In this document: one piece after another, positions 33,641 to 42,182 of the stretch
How positions within the stretch are numbered: the first letter of the stretch is position 1
Layout of the letters: each line of letters opens with the position of its first letter
Origin: an uncultured Acetatifactor sp.
GTDB lineage: Bacteria > Bacillota > Clostridia > Lachnospirales > Lachnospiraceae
DNA length: 64,000 nt
Direction: 5' to 3'
NCBI GenBank assembly: GCA_910584375.1
Contig: CAJUAH010000003.1
Coordinates: 62,001 to 126,000, forward strand
The notes under the pieces: generated by a model
The model's database searches: none
Told to the model about the DNA's origin: nothing
The model's input: only the letters and a program-made list of their open reading frames with translations
Program-made: the position numbers and the translations under genes

Positions 33641-35338
33641 TTAAAAAAAGGAATCCACCATCTGCGCCACATCATATTGGTTCTGTTCTATCTGCCGGAG
33701 CAGATCGCCGTAGTCTCCCGTATATCTATAGATCTTATAGATATTGGCGTATCCGATACGATCTTCCACATAGTTCTGGACGATGGTATACCTGACGTCA
33801 GAGTCCCGGACCCACACTTCACGCTCTCTCTGCTCATCCTGGGCAAAATCATAGATGGTCTGTCCAAACAGGGCGGAATCCAGGCCTGCAGCCGCCGCCA
33901 CGGTGGGCCGCAGTTCATGCAGAGAAATCGGAGCATTGGTCTCTGCGCTGACCTCCCGGTGTGTATCCGGCTCCTTAATATAGAAAATCACTTGAGAATC
34001 CACCATATCTCCATGATCCGACGTTACAATGATGGTGGAATTGTCATACGCACCCACCCTCTTTAGCTGCTCCAGATATTCCTCCACCATGACCATACAG
34101 CCCCTGGCCGTATCCTCCAACGTAGATCCCGGTTTCTCAGCGCACTCCGCCGTGGTGCTGTATTCATGGGTACCCAGCAGATGCTGGATGATAAAGTAGT
34201 TGGAGTTCTTATCCGTTCTGACCCCTTCGTCCAGCAGCCCCCTGTAAAAATCCGCATTCTTGTGGCGCAGCACATCCTCCTCATAAGAAATGATATCCGC
34301 GTACTCCGAGCCTTCCGTATAAAAAGCATTCTTAGCCAGCTCCGGCATCATCCGGTAGCAGGACATCTTGGTCATGGTCTTAAACAAAAGCTTATAGAAT
34401 ACGTCCACATTTCTGACGGAATCCGTCATATTGGAAAAACAGGCGCTGAGCAGCTCCGGGTCATTGGTTCCGCACAGATAATGGATATCCGGTGTGTACA
34501 GATTGACCGTATAATTCTTTTCCCGCAGCATCTCATAAAAGGACAGAGTATCCTGATCCGTCCATATATTCTGAAACCATTCGTTCACCGGTATGGAGGC
34601 GTCCATTCCCTTTCCGGTCAGCATATGCGCGATAGAAGGATAGGTACCGTAGTAATTGCAGTCCGTGTTACTGTAATAGGTAAAATCGTGAAGGCAATTC
34701 ATCACATCCGGATATTTCGCCTGCACTTCCAGCAGATCCTGATTGCTGAAATAGTCCAGAATGATCAGGATCACGTTTTCCTTTTCCGACACCACATACT
34801 GATCCCCACCGGTCAGATGCCATTCCTGGGTCTTGTGTTGATACGCGTCCTCCCTGGCCGTGACCAGCAAAGATACCAGGGCCACCGCCTGAATACAGAG
34901 CAGAAAGGCGGCGCCATACGCCACCATGCCTTTCCAGATCTTCTTCCTGACAAAGGCCAGCGCGACCACTGCCGCGACGATAAACAGCCAGATACAGAGA
35001 TTGCCCACTGCCGCGCCTGTACTTACCTGATACCCCTCCGGGTTCAGCCCCAGCAGATCCAACTGCCCGTTCAGGAACATAACCTGCAGATATCCCGCCA
35101 CGGACAGCCCAAATATTACCGACATGACCGCCCTGTACAGCCCATCCGGCATAACCGTCAACACACCAGCCGCAAACAGGGCCCCGCCCAGAGCCGCCGC
35201 CGCCAGATATCCGGCAAATTCTCCGTAGACAAATTCAAACTCCGTGACGTTGGCAAAAAATATCTCCGCCGGGCCAAATATCAGGAGCATAAATGTCAGT
35301 AAAAAAATATTTAAAAAAGAAAACGCAAATTTCTTCAT
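33641..35338 (-). CDS. LtaS/EptA-like membrane phosphotransferase, alkaline-phosphatase superfamily (565 aa)
   Basis: Five membrane spans in residues 3-160, then an external sulfatase-type domain from about residue 185. VILIILDYFS (metal-binding Asp near 195) and GTYPSIAHMLTG (probable nucleophile Thr232) and IIVTSDHGD (metal ligands) are visible. Relatives transfer glycerophosphate (LtaS), phosphoethanolamine (EptA) or act as phosphodiesterases. Start at 35338 (MKKFAFSF, ribosome site AGGA); a frame reaching 35455 is probably the untranslated leader. First gene of a unit with the small membrane protein and the YidC fusion, behind a strong promoter. Donor and acceptor unknown; an aminoethylphosphonate-carrying substrate fits the neighbours. 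Confidence 0.85.
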   Translation of the reverse strand: MKKFAFSFLNIFLLTFMLLIFGPAEIFFANVTEFEFVYGEFAGYLAAAALGGALFAAGVLTVMPDGLYRAVMSVIFGLSVAGYLQVMFLNGQLDLLGLNPEGYQVSTGAAVGNLCIWLFIVAAVVALAFVRKKIWKGMVAYGAAFLLCIQAVALVSLLVTAREDAYQHKTQEWHLTGGDQYVVSEKENVILIILDYFSNQDLLEVQAKYPDVMNCLHDFTYYSNTDCNYYGTYPSIAHMLTGKGMDASIPVNEWFQNIWTDQDTLSFYEMLREKNYTVNLYTPDIHYLCGTNDPELLSACFSNMTDSVRNVDVFYKLLFKTMTKMSCYRMMPELAKNAFYTEGSEYADIISYEEDVLRHKNADFYRGLLDEGVRTDKNSNYFIIQHLLGTHEYSTTAECAEKPGSTLEDTARGCMVMVEEYLEQLKRVGAYDNSTIIVTSDHGDMVDSQVIFYIKEPDTHREVSAETNAPISLHELRPTVAAAAGLDSALFGQTIYDFAQDEQREREVWVRDSDVRYTIVQNYVEDRIGYANIYKIYRYTGDYGDLLRQIEQNQYDVAQMVDSFF

Positions 35339-35481
35339 ATCCTTCCTAACCCTTGCCGTTTCCAGGTTTCCCTCTCCACGCATGCCGCAGATTTCACCTG
35401 CGACATCCCGCGGGATCAGTGTTGGGACACATAAGATCCTGCCTGAACTTATCACCGTAAATAAACCCTCAAATATTTGTT

Positions 35482-35510
35482 ATTATATATCATGTATTTC
35501 ATGATTGCAA
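35482..35510 (-). promoter_or_regulatory. Strong promoter of the LtaS-like / YidC-fusion unit
   Basis: Minus strand: -35 TTGCAA (35505-35510), exactly 17 bp, -10 TATAAT (35482-35487). The spacer carries the inverted repeat ATCATG-N5-CATGAT (35489-35505), a plausible operator. Confidence 0.7.
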
Positions 35511-35567
35511 TTATTTTTGACTGAATATCGGGAATTATGTTGAAATCATCGAAGACAGGACATAATT

Positions 35568-35606
35568 ATGCCCCGAAATCCGAGAAAATATCGGATCTCA
35601 GGGCAT
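35568..35606 (-). terminator. Hairpin after the phosphonopyruvate decarboxylase gene
   Basis: 16-bp stem with 14 matched pairs (35568-35583 with 35591-35606) and a 7-base loop, 39 bp after the decarboxylase stop. The T-run is poor (AATTAT), so it may only partly terminate. Confidence 0.5.
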
Positions 35607-35644
35607 ATAAAAGACAAAACGTGGCGCATGATTCTCTGTCGGTT

Positions 35645-36769
35645 CTATGACAGCTCCGTCAGATATTCCATAAAAGATTCCTTGTTCTGCAGAGCGCTGG
35701 TGGTAGGACGTCCCAGATCCGCCCGCGCCCCTATGGCGCATCTGGCCTCGATCAGGGTCAGCGCCCCCCTCTCCCTGGCAGCGGCAAGCTCCCGGTCCAA
35801 CTCCCCGTAACTGTTTACAGTGACGGCGCAGGGATAACCGCAGGCTCTGGCAAGGGCAGGCAGATCCATCTGCCCCGCTACCGTTGGCATGCCTCCCACG
35901 GTCTCATGGGCTCCGTTGTTGATTACCACATGAACCAGATTTTTCGGGCGGTTTGCCCCGATCACGGCCATCGCGCCCATGTGCATCAGTACCGCTCCGT
36001 CCCCGTCTATGCACCATATTCTGGTATCCGGTTTATGCAGCGCGATTCCCAAAGCGATGGAAGAGCTGTGCCCCATGGAACCCACCGTCAGAAAATCGTA
36101 TTTGTGGCTCTGGGCGTTGCCCTCCCGGATCTCAAACAGTTCCCGGCTCGCTTTCCCGGTGGTGGAAACCACCGGATCCTCCCCGGCGGCGGCCGCGATA
36201 TGTCGGATGATCTCCTCCCGCGTCATGGCGCAGTCGTTTCCGTATGTCATATTCCCATCATAGGTCAGAGCGCCCTTACGCACCACCAGTGCAATGCTTT
36301 TCCCCGCGGAGAGCGCGCTCCGCAGCCTGTCCAGCGCCTGTCGCAATTCCTCCTCTGCAGTCTCCTTTCCCACCACGAAGGAGGCGATATCCATATCCTC
36401 CAGCAGCCGCAGCGTGACCAACCCCTGATAAATATGCTGGGGCTCGTCATGCACACCCGGCTCCCCCCGCCATCCGATAACAAAGATCACAGGAATCGCG
36501 TACACTTTATCGTTCAGCAGGGAGGCCACCGGATTGATGATATTGCCTTCCCCGCTGTTCTGCATATATACTACCGGCGCCTTCCCGGTGGCCAGATGAT
36601 AGCCCGCCGCGATAGCCGTACAGTTTCCCTCGTTGGCGGCAATCAGATGATGCTCCGGATCGATGCCATAGCGCTCCATCAGACAGTCGCACAGCGCCTT
36701 CAACTGTGAATCCGGCACCCCCGTATAAAAATCCGCCCCTATAATCTCCACAAAACGCTCCGCTTTCAT
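35645..36769 (-). CDS. ppd: Phosphonopyruvate decarboxylase (374 aa)
   Basis: Thiamine-diphosphate enzyme that converts phosphonopyruvate to phosphonoacetaldehyde, pulling the unfavourable PEP mutase reaction forward. Seen: GADFYTGVPDS, the family block ANEGNCTAIAAGYHLATG (catalytic Glu), VYMQNSGEGNIINP, IGWRGEPGVHDEPQH, and the ThDP/Mg motif beginning GDGAVL and ending in INNGAHE. Full length. The start overlaps the cytidylyltransferase stop (ATGA). Last gene of the aminoethylphosphonate operon. Very confident because both neighbours belong to the same pathway. Confidence 0.95.
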   Translation of the reverse strand: MKAERFVEIIGADFYTGVPDSQLKALCDCLMERYGIDPEHHLIAANEGNCTAIAAGYHLATGKAPVVYMQNSGEGNIINPVASLLNDKVYAIPVIFVIGWRGEPGVHDEPQHIYQGLVTLRLLEDMDIASFVVGKETAEEELRQALDRLRSALSAGKSIALVVRKGALTYDGNMTYGNDCAMTREEIIRHIAAAAGEDPVVSTTGKASRELFEIREGNAQSHKYDFLTVGSMGHSSSIALGIALHKPDTRIWCIDGDGAVLMHMGAMAVIGANRPKNLVHVVINNGAHETVGGMPTVAGQMDLPALARACGYPCAVTVNSYGELDRELAAARERGALTLIEARCAIGARADLGRPTTSALQNKESFMEYLTELS

Positions 36770-37476
36770 TCTTCCTCTTTCCTCCGCAGCTGCCCCTCCA
36801 GCCTCTCCATCTCTTCCACCGTGTCGATCTCATAGATCTGCCCCTCCCCGATGGGATGTACAGAGAGCCGGAGCCTGTCCAGATTGCGATCCACCACTTC
36901 GTCCCAGAACAGCTTTTCATAGCCCTCCACACCGTAGGCCGCCTCTATAGCCCGGCGCAGAATCAGGGAATCCTCCTGCCGGAAATAGGAGATTCCCACC
37001 ATGTTGTAACAGTCGGTTCCGCCTTTCCCCACACGGGTGATATAGCCCTCTTCGTCCCGCTCAAACAGCCAGTCCCCGGAATATCCTTCCACATATTTTC
37101 CCCAGTAACAGGATCCCTCCATATCCGCGTCAAAGATCTCTGGCTCGGCGATATACAGATCGGCCTCGCAGATAAAGCAGTCGCCCTTTCCCAGCACCGA
37201 ACGGGCATGATATATGGAAGAAATATTGTTCACCGTCTGATACTCCCCATTCTCAATGAGGCTGACATTGTCGTATTTTTCCCTCAAATAATCGAACTGC
37301 TCCCCAAGATACCCCACCACAATATAAATTCTCTCAACTCTTCTCCTTCGCAGTCCCCGGATGACCGTCTCGATCATGGGTATCCCGTTTACCTGTATCA
37401 GGGGCTTGGGCGTCCGATCCGTGAGGGGACGCAGCCTGGTTCCCATCCCCGATGCCATAATGATCGCATATTCCAT
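36766..37476 (-). CDS. pntC: Phosphocholine/aminoethylphosphonate cytidylyltransferase (PntC/LicC-like, 236 aa)
   Basis: Nucleotidyltransferase with the GT-A signature ASGMGTRLRPLTDRTPKPL, then NNISSIYHAR and CEADLYI, which are characteristic of the LicC/PntC branch that activates phosphocholine or 2-aminoethylphosphonate with CTP. In this operon, which makes aminoethylphosphonate, the product should be CMP-aminoethylphosphonate. GGAGG precedes the ATG; the stop overlaps the decarboxylase start. No CDP-alcohol phosphatidyltransferase gene accompanies it in this window. The gene symbol rests on context, not on a diagnostic residue. Confidence 0.82.
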   Translation of the reverse strand: MEYAIIMASGMGTRLRPLTDRTPKPLIQVNGIPMIETVIRGLRRRRVERIYIVVGYLGEQFDYLREKYDNVSLIENGEYQTVNNISSIYHARSVLGKGDCFICEADLYIAEPEIFDADMEGSCYWGKYVEGYSGDWLFERDEEGYITRVGKGGTDCYNMVGISYFRQEDSLILRRAIEAAYGVEGYEKLFWDEVVDRNLDRLRLSVHPIGEGQIYEIDTVEEMERLEGQLRRKEEE

Positions 37477-37562
37477 CTGTTGATCCTCCGCAATATAGTA
37501 CAGGCTCTGCCGCCTGTAGCGCTATGGCAGTAATGCCGGTCTCCCTCGTCGTCCGCTCCGCG

Positions 37563-38858
37563 CTACAGCTCGTCGATCAACGTCAGGATCTCGCTGATGG
37601 GCATCAACCGCTGATCCACCTCCTGAGCACGGTGATATCTCAGGATGTCCACCGCCGTCTGCTGCATGGCCGGGAACGCGCTCCTGGTCAGTTGATTCGC
37701 ATAGATCACAATGTTGACCCCATGAGCCGTCAGTTCTTCCTCCGTGACAGAGTTAAAGGAGGTGGGTACCACCACAATAGGAGTGTCCGGATCCTCCTGC
37801 CGGAATAAATCGCAAAAAGTAAGGATCTCCGCCGGGTCTTTCCGCCGACTGTGGATCATGATGCCGTCCGCTCCGGCTCCCACATAGGCTCTGGCACGGG
37901 CAAGAGCGTCCTCCATGCCCTGCTCCAGAATCAGACTTTCGATCCGGGCGATGATCATAAAGGCGTCCGTCAGCTGCGTCCTCTTGCCTGCCGCGATCTT
38001 TTCGCAAAAATGTTCAATGGAATCCTGGGTCTGAGAAACCTCTGTGCCAAACAGAGAGTTTCTCTTAAGTCCCGTCTTGTCCTCGATAATGACCGCTGAC
38101 ACTCCCATCCGCTCCAGCGTTCGCACCGTATAGACAAAATGTTCGATCAGTCCGCCGGTATCCCCATCAAAGATGATGGGCTTTGTCGTCACTTCCATGA
38201 TATCGTCTATGGTTCTGAAACGGGATGTCATATCCACCAGCTCAATATCCGGCTTGCCCTTAGCCGTGGAGTCGCACAGAGAGCTTACCCACATGGCGTC
38301 GAACTGATCCAGCTCCCCATCCTGTTCCACGATCGTCTTTTCCGCAATCAGTCCCGTAAGTCCGCTGTGTACCTCGAGGGTCTTGACTATGGGGCACAGA
38401 GACAACAGTTGCCGCAGTCTTTTCCGACGATACTCCGGCATACCTACTTTCTCCCTGATGCGGGCGTCTATTCGTTTCACGTTCTCGTTGTATGTATACG
38501 GAACGTCGATGATCTCCCCGCCGTACTCCCCCAGAACAGACTCCACCCGATCCCTCACCGCCTTCATCGGGCCATTTACCCAGTTGTCCCCATGAATCAC
38601 ATAATCCGGACGGATCTCTCGGATGACCTGATCGTAGGCGATCTGGTCCTGTACCACCACCCGGCTCACTCCCTCAATCTCTGAAACGATTCTCATCCGC
38701 TCCTCAAAAGAGACGGTGGGAAAACGGTTGAATCGAATCATGGCGCGGTCATCCAATACCCCCACGATCACTTCCCCGTACTCCCGGGCTCTGCTGATAA
38801 TATTGAGATGCCCCTCGTGAATCACATCCGTGCAGAAACAAGTATATACTGTCTTCAT
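37563..38858 (-). CDS. pepM: Phosphoenolpyruvate mutase with N-terminal TagD-like nucleotidyltransferase domain (431 aa)
   Basis: C-terminal domain (about residues 145-431) is the C-P bond-forming PEP mutase: EDKTGLKRNS at 259-268 matches the diagnostic EDKxxxKxNS, and DGDTGG lies at 231-236. The N-terminal domain (about 1-130) resembles glycerol-3-phosphate cytidylyltransferase, with HEGH at 14-17 and a GDNW motif near 90. This two-domain form is a known variant of PEP mutase in gut bacteria. Starts three bases after the transaminase stop. It makes phosphonopyruvate, the committed step of the pathway. Confidence 0.96.
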   Translation of the reverse strand: MKTVYTCFCTDVIHEGHLNIISRAREYGEVIVGVLDDRAMIRFNRFPTVSFEERMRIVSEIEGVSRVVVQDQIAYDQVIREIRPDYVIHGDNWVNGPMKAVRDRVESVLGEYGGEIIDVPYTYNENVKRIDARIREKVGMPEYRRKRLRQLLSLCPIVKTLEVHSGLTGLIAEKTIVEQDGELDQFDAMWVSSLCDSTAKGKPDIELVDMTSRFRTIDDIMEVTTKPIIFDGDTGGLIEHFVYTVRTLERMGVSAVIIEDKTGLKRNSLFGTEVSQTQDSIEHFCEKIAAGKRTQLTDAFMIIARIESLILEQGMEDALARARAYVGAGADGIMIHSRRKDPAEILTFCDLFRQEDPDTPIVVVPTSFNSVTEEELTAHGVNIVIYANQLTRSAFPAMQQTAVDILRYHRAQEVDQRLMPISEILTLIDEL

Positions 38859-38861
38859 CGC

Positions 38862-40007
38862 CTATTGTTCCCCTCCCGCATACTTAACAGGAATCGCCAC
38901 CCCATATTTTTGCAGCGCCTCCCGCAGCACCGCAAAAAAGTCCCTGATATCCTGTTCGTCTATGGCTCCCAGCGCGCACAGCCGGAAAGTATCCGTTCTG
39001 GCCACTTTTCCGGGATAAATGGTAAAGCCCCTCTCATAACAATAGTCATGTATTTTCTCAAAGTCCCAGTTGGCGTCGTCGGGATACAATACCGACACCA
39101 CCAGGCCGGCCTGCCATTCCCGCCGAATCAAATCCCGAAAGCCCAGCTCGTCCAGGCCCTCATGAATGGCGTTAAATACCCTGGTGTGCCTGTTCCACTT
39201 CTCCGTCTCTCCCTCTGCAAAATACTCTTTCAGTGCCTGCAGTGTGGCATAAATCGTCTGCACCGGCGGAGTGAAATGCATCTCTCCTGTCTTTTCAAAG
39301 CAGTCATATTGGAGAAACAGATTGCAGTAGTAGGAGCGCCGGGGATAGGACCGGGAGCGCTCAATGATCTCCCTGTTCCCAATGATAAAGGAAAGGCCTG
39401 TCATGGCCATCAGGCCCTTTTGAGCAGACGCCATACAGAAATCTATATTCTCCGCCTCAATGTCGATGGGCCGCATGGCCAGCGTGGAGGTGGTGTCCAC
39501 GGTAAAGACCGCATTGTATCGGTGCGCCAGCTCCCCGATTTCCCGGATGGGATTTAATATGCCTGTGCCCGTCTCGTTATGGGTAGTATGCACCAACGCG
39601 ATATCCTCATTTTCCGCCAGAGCCTTCTCCACCAAACTTAAGTCCGGTAGCTGATCCACCGGGAAACGCAGATCAATATGGGGCAGGCCGTAATACTGGC
39701 AGATTTCCACCGCCCGCTGGCTGTAGGCTCCGTTGTTTACGATCAGAATCTTTTTATTCTCCGGCAGCAGAGAATTGAGACACACGTCAATATTGATCGT
39801 GCCGCTGCCGCAGAAAAGCACGGAAGTATATTTCTCCTGATCACCGTGGACAATCTTCACCAGATCCCGCCTCAGACCTCTCATCAGGGAGGCGAACTCC
39901 TTCTCCCTTGGGCAGATATCCGGCACTACCTGCGCCATTTTTACCGTGTCCGTGGTCGTGGACGGCCCTGGGTTTAACAAAATATTACGCTTTATCAATC
40001 CGCTCAT
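38862..40007 (-). CDS. 2-Aminoethylphosphonate:pyruvate transaminase (381 aa)
   Basis: PLP enzyme of aminotransferase class V/PhnW type. NILLNPGPSTTTDTVK at the N-terminus, VDTTSTLAM and the PLP lysine in SAQKGLMAM are clear. In a biosynthetic operon it is expected to run from phosphonoacetaldehyde to 2-aminoethylphosphonate (AEPT) rather than degradation. Start at 40007 has AGGAGG six bases upstream; a longer frame to 40076 is leader. Located between the HD gene and PEP mutase. Confidence 0.93.
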   Translation of the reverse strand: MSGLIKRNILLNPGPSTTTDTVKMAQVVPDICPREKEFASLMRGLRRDLVKIVHGDQEKYTSVLFCGSGTINIDVCLNSLLPENKKILIVNNGAYSQRAVEICQYYGLPHIDLRFPVDQLPDLSLVEKALAENEDIALVHTTHNETGTGILNPIREIGELAHRYNAVFTVDTTSTLAMRPIDIEAENIDFCMASAQKGLMAMTGLSFIIGNREIIERSRSYPRRSYYCNLFLQYDCFEKTGEMHFTPPVQTIYATLQALKEYFAEGETEKWNRHTRVFNAIHEGLDELGFRDLIRREWQAGLVVSVLYPDDANWDFEKIHDYCYERGFTIYPGKVARTDTFRLCALGAIDEQDIRDFFAVLREALQKYGVAIPVKYAGGEQ

Positions 40008-40083
40008 AATAACCTCCTGGGTAAAGTTATACCGATTCCAATTGCTGCGCCGCAGCATTTCCGCTACGGAAAACACATCTGTT

Positions 40084-40764
40084 CTACGCGCCTACCTGCT
40101 TAGCCAGCGCCTGTCTGCCTTTTTCATAGACGGGACGCACCTCTGCCAACAGGTTCTCATAGTAGTCCGCCGCGGCCTGCCTGCGGGCCCGGGCCATCTC
40201 CGCCCCCCTTTTTGTATAGAAATGGGAATAAATGTCCTCCAGCTTATATTTGTATTCCTGGAAAAAAGACGGTTTCTCATCCTCCGTGCCGTCCTGTACC
40301 CTGCCCTGGGAGTCCACACTGTACAAAGGTTCCGAGACCCGTCCCTTATAAAACAGGGTTCGGGCAATGCCGATGGCGCCCGTCACATCCAGCTTGTCCG
40401 CGTCAAACAGGATTCGGGCCTCCACGGTCTCCGGGACATTGTTATTGCGGTAGCGGTGGGCCAGAATGCAGTGCCTGACCCGGGCGGCAAAGTCTTCGGC
40501 AAAACCCTGTTCCCGAAGAAAGCGATACGCCTTCTCCGAACCCACCTGAGCATGACACAGCGACGGGTTCTCAAACTGCTCCCCCCTGCCTATATCATGG
40601 AGCAGACAGGCGCAGATCAGCACGTCATAGTCCACGTCCGGCTCCTCCCCGGCTATCTCCAGAGCGCTGTACAGCACCCGGTAGACATGCTCCTTGTCGT
40701 GGGCGCTGTCCCCCATACAGGACAGCATGTACTCTTCCAGCAACTGATATACATGACTCGTCAT
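40084..40764 (-). CDS. HD-domain phosphohydrolase (226 aa)
   Basis: HD superfamily fold: GDSAHDKEHVYRV supplies the first His, ACLLHDIGRGEQ the HD pair, and ILFDADKLD the final Asp. Similar small HD proteins hydrolyse nucleotides or phosphonate/phosphate esters. The start lies one base after the acyltransferase stop, so it is co-transcribed with the phosphonate genes. It might recycle CMP or clean up a by-product, but nothing in the sequence fixes a substrate. Confidence 0.85.
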   Translation of the reverse strand: MTSHVYQLLEEYMLSCMGDSAHDKEHVYRVLYSALEIAGEEPDVDYDVLICACLLHDIGRGEQFENPSLCHAQVGSEKAYRFLREQGFAEDFAARVRHCILAHRYRNNNVPETVEARILFDADKLDVTGAIGIARTLFYKGRVSEPLYSVDSQGRVQDGTEDEKPSFFQEYKYKLEDIYSHFYTKRGAEMARARRQAAADYYENLLAEVRPVYEKGRQALAKQVGA

Positions 40765-40765
40765 A

Positions 40766-41944
40766 CTATTTATCCTCCGTCCCGCGCCCCGCTCTTTTCT
40801 TCATCTGATACAATTCCTCCGCCGCCAGCCGCGCCTTGGCCGCTACGTCCTGTCCGTTCCGGGGAAAGCAATAATATAATGCACGCTGATCCCCAATACA
40901 AATCATATCCCCCAGCTCATACCAGTAATAGTCCGCATACAGGCTGTAAGACGCAAAGGGCTTTTGCCGGTAATCCAGTTGTCCCCCGCATCCTGTCAGA
41001 TGAAATCCCTCCACAGTATGCTCCAGCACACCGCTGCCTACTTTATAAATACATTTGCTGTCCACCAGCATGCAGATATCCACCGGGACCCGCAGACGGT
41101 AACTGCCCTCCCGCAGTTCCCCGCGCACGCACTCCCGCTCCCAGCGGTACCAGTCCGGCACATGATCAAAGCGCTGTTCCTCCGCGGACATGTTCTCTCC
41201 CCGCAAGTAGCCATACTCGGTCAGCTCATAAGTACTGCCGCAATTTTCACAGAACAGCCTGCTGCCTTTGCCCCGCATCCTGCCTTCCGCCAGCAGCTGA
41301 TTCAGCTCCTCAGGCGTCCGCAGCGCGATCTCCTCCGGGGACAGCAGATACTCCATTTTGGCGGAAACCTTTACCTTGCGCCGCTGCAGATTGTTGTAGA
41401 GCGGATCTCTGGCAAAGGCTCCGTAGGTACGGATCATGATCACAGGCGCTCCCAAAGCCTTGATACACTTGCCTATGCTGTCCGGCAGCGGCGTGGCTGT
41501 CCCGTCGAAGGAATAACTGGCCTCCGGAAACAGCAGCACGGAGCTGCGCAGCTCCTTCAGTACACAGTACATATCTTTCACCAGCGCCAGATCCGTGACA
41601 AATTTTCTGGTGGGAATACAGCCCAGCAAACGCATAAGACGTTCCTTTCCCACAAATCCGTCCGAGGTGCAGACGATATTGAAAGGGCGGGGATACAGTA
41701 CGGACGCCGCAATCTTCAGATCAATAAAGCTGGAATGGTTCATCAGAACCAGGCATGACTCATCCCGGCGCAGGCGATCCATGCCCTCCTCTTCCCAGGT
41801 GAATCCGGTGGCCCACAGTTCCGGCAGGGCCAACAGTTTCAGCAGCGTGCGGAACAGTATACTGGGCCGCCTGGGCCGGACATGTTTCTCCGTCGGGAGT
41901 GCCAGTACCTGTTCATAACTCATCTCTTTTACCTTAATCTTCAT
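40766..41944 (-). CDS. PlsC-like glycerolipid acyltransferase with a C-terminal extension (392 aa)
   Basis: Residues about 60-230 have the 1-acyl-glycerol-3-phosphate acyltransferase motifs: NHSSFID (HX4D variant) and FPEASYS. The second half carries a short zinc-ribbon-like CENCGSTYELTEYG and a beta-rich region to the C-terminus. First gene of the phosphonate operon, behind a promoter at 42005-42033. It could acylate a glycerol carrier that receives the phosphonate head group, which would favour a lipid or lipoteichoic-acid-like product. That role is inference. Confidence 0.83.
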   Translation of the reverse strand: MKIKVKEMSYEQVLALPTEKHVRPRRPSILFRTLLKLLALPELWATGFTWEEEGMDRLRRDESCLVLMNHSSFIDLKIAASVLYPRPFNIVCTSDGFVGKERLMRLLGCIPTRKFVTDLALVKDMYCVLKELRSSVLLFPEASYSFDGTATPLPDSIGKCIKALGAPVIMIRTYGAFARDPLYNNLQRRKVKVSAKMEYLLSPEEIALRTPEELNQLLAEGRMRGKGSRLFCENCGSTYELTEYGYLRGENMSAEEQRFDHVPDWYRWERECVRGELREGSYRLRVPVDICMLVDSKCIYKVGSGVLEHTVEGFHLTGCGGQLDYRQKPFASYSLYADYYWYELGDMICIGDQRALYYCFPRNGQDVAAKARLAAEELYQMKKRAGRGTEDK

Positions 41945-42004
41945 CCCGACCCCTTTTCAGCCTTTTGCCTGCCCCGTCCGACTCGCCGATCTGCCATAAT
42001 CTGT

Positions 42005-42033
42005 ATTTTATCACATTTATGCGCCTGTTACAA
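42005..42033 (-). promoter_or_regulatory. Promoter of the phosphonate operon
   Basis: Minus strand: -35 TTGTAA (42028-42033), 17 bp, -10 TAAAAT (42005-42010), about 60 bp before the acyltransferase start. A TATAAT at 42132-42137 on the plus strand may serve the divergent gene. Confidence 0.55.
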
Positions 42034-42182
42034 TCGGTTCCTTGCTCATGACATTTGCGCAGTGAATATTCCGCTTACGCTGTAATCCCTACCGCTCACG
42101 CCTTTTACAGGAAAAGAGCCTTTTTTTACTATATAATATATGTCATCGCTAACATAACAACCTTATAAGGGAGGAAAAAGTA

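Larger units (their letters stand above)
35339..35644. other. 306-bp gap dividing the phosphonate operon from the LtaS-like unit
   Basis: No gene is supported here. It holds a hairpin (35568-35606) after the decarboxylase stop, a strong minus-strand promoter (35482-35510) and about 140 bp of leader before the LtaS-like start. Confidence 0.7.

Noticed and set aside
39946..41439. Long plus-strand open frame (497 codons) opposite the transaminase, HD and acyltransferase genes
   Set aside because: Antisense shadow of high-GC genes; low-complexity Pro/Ser/Ala composition in its second half.
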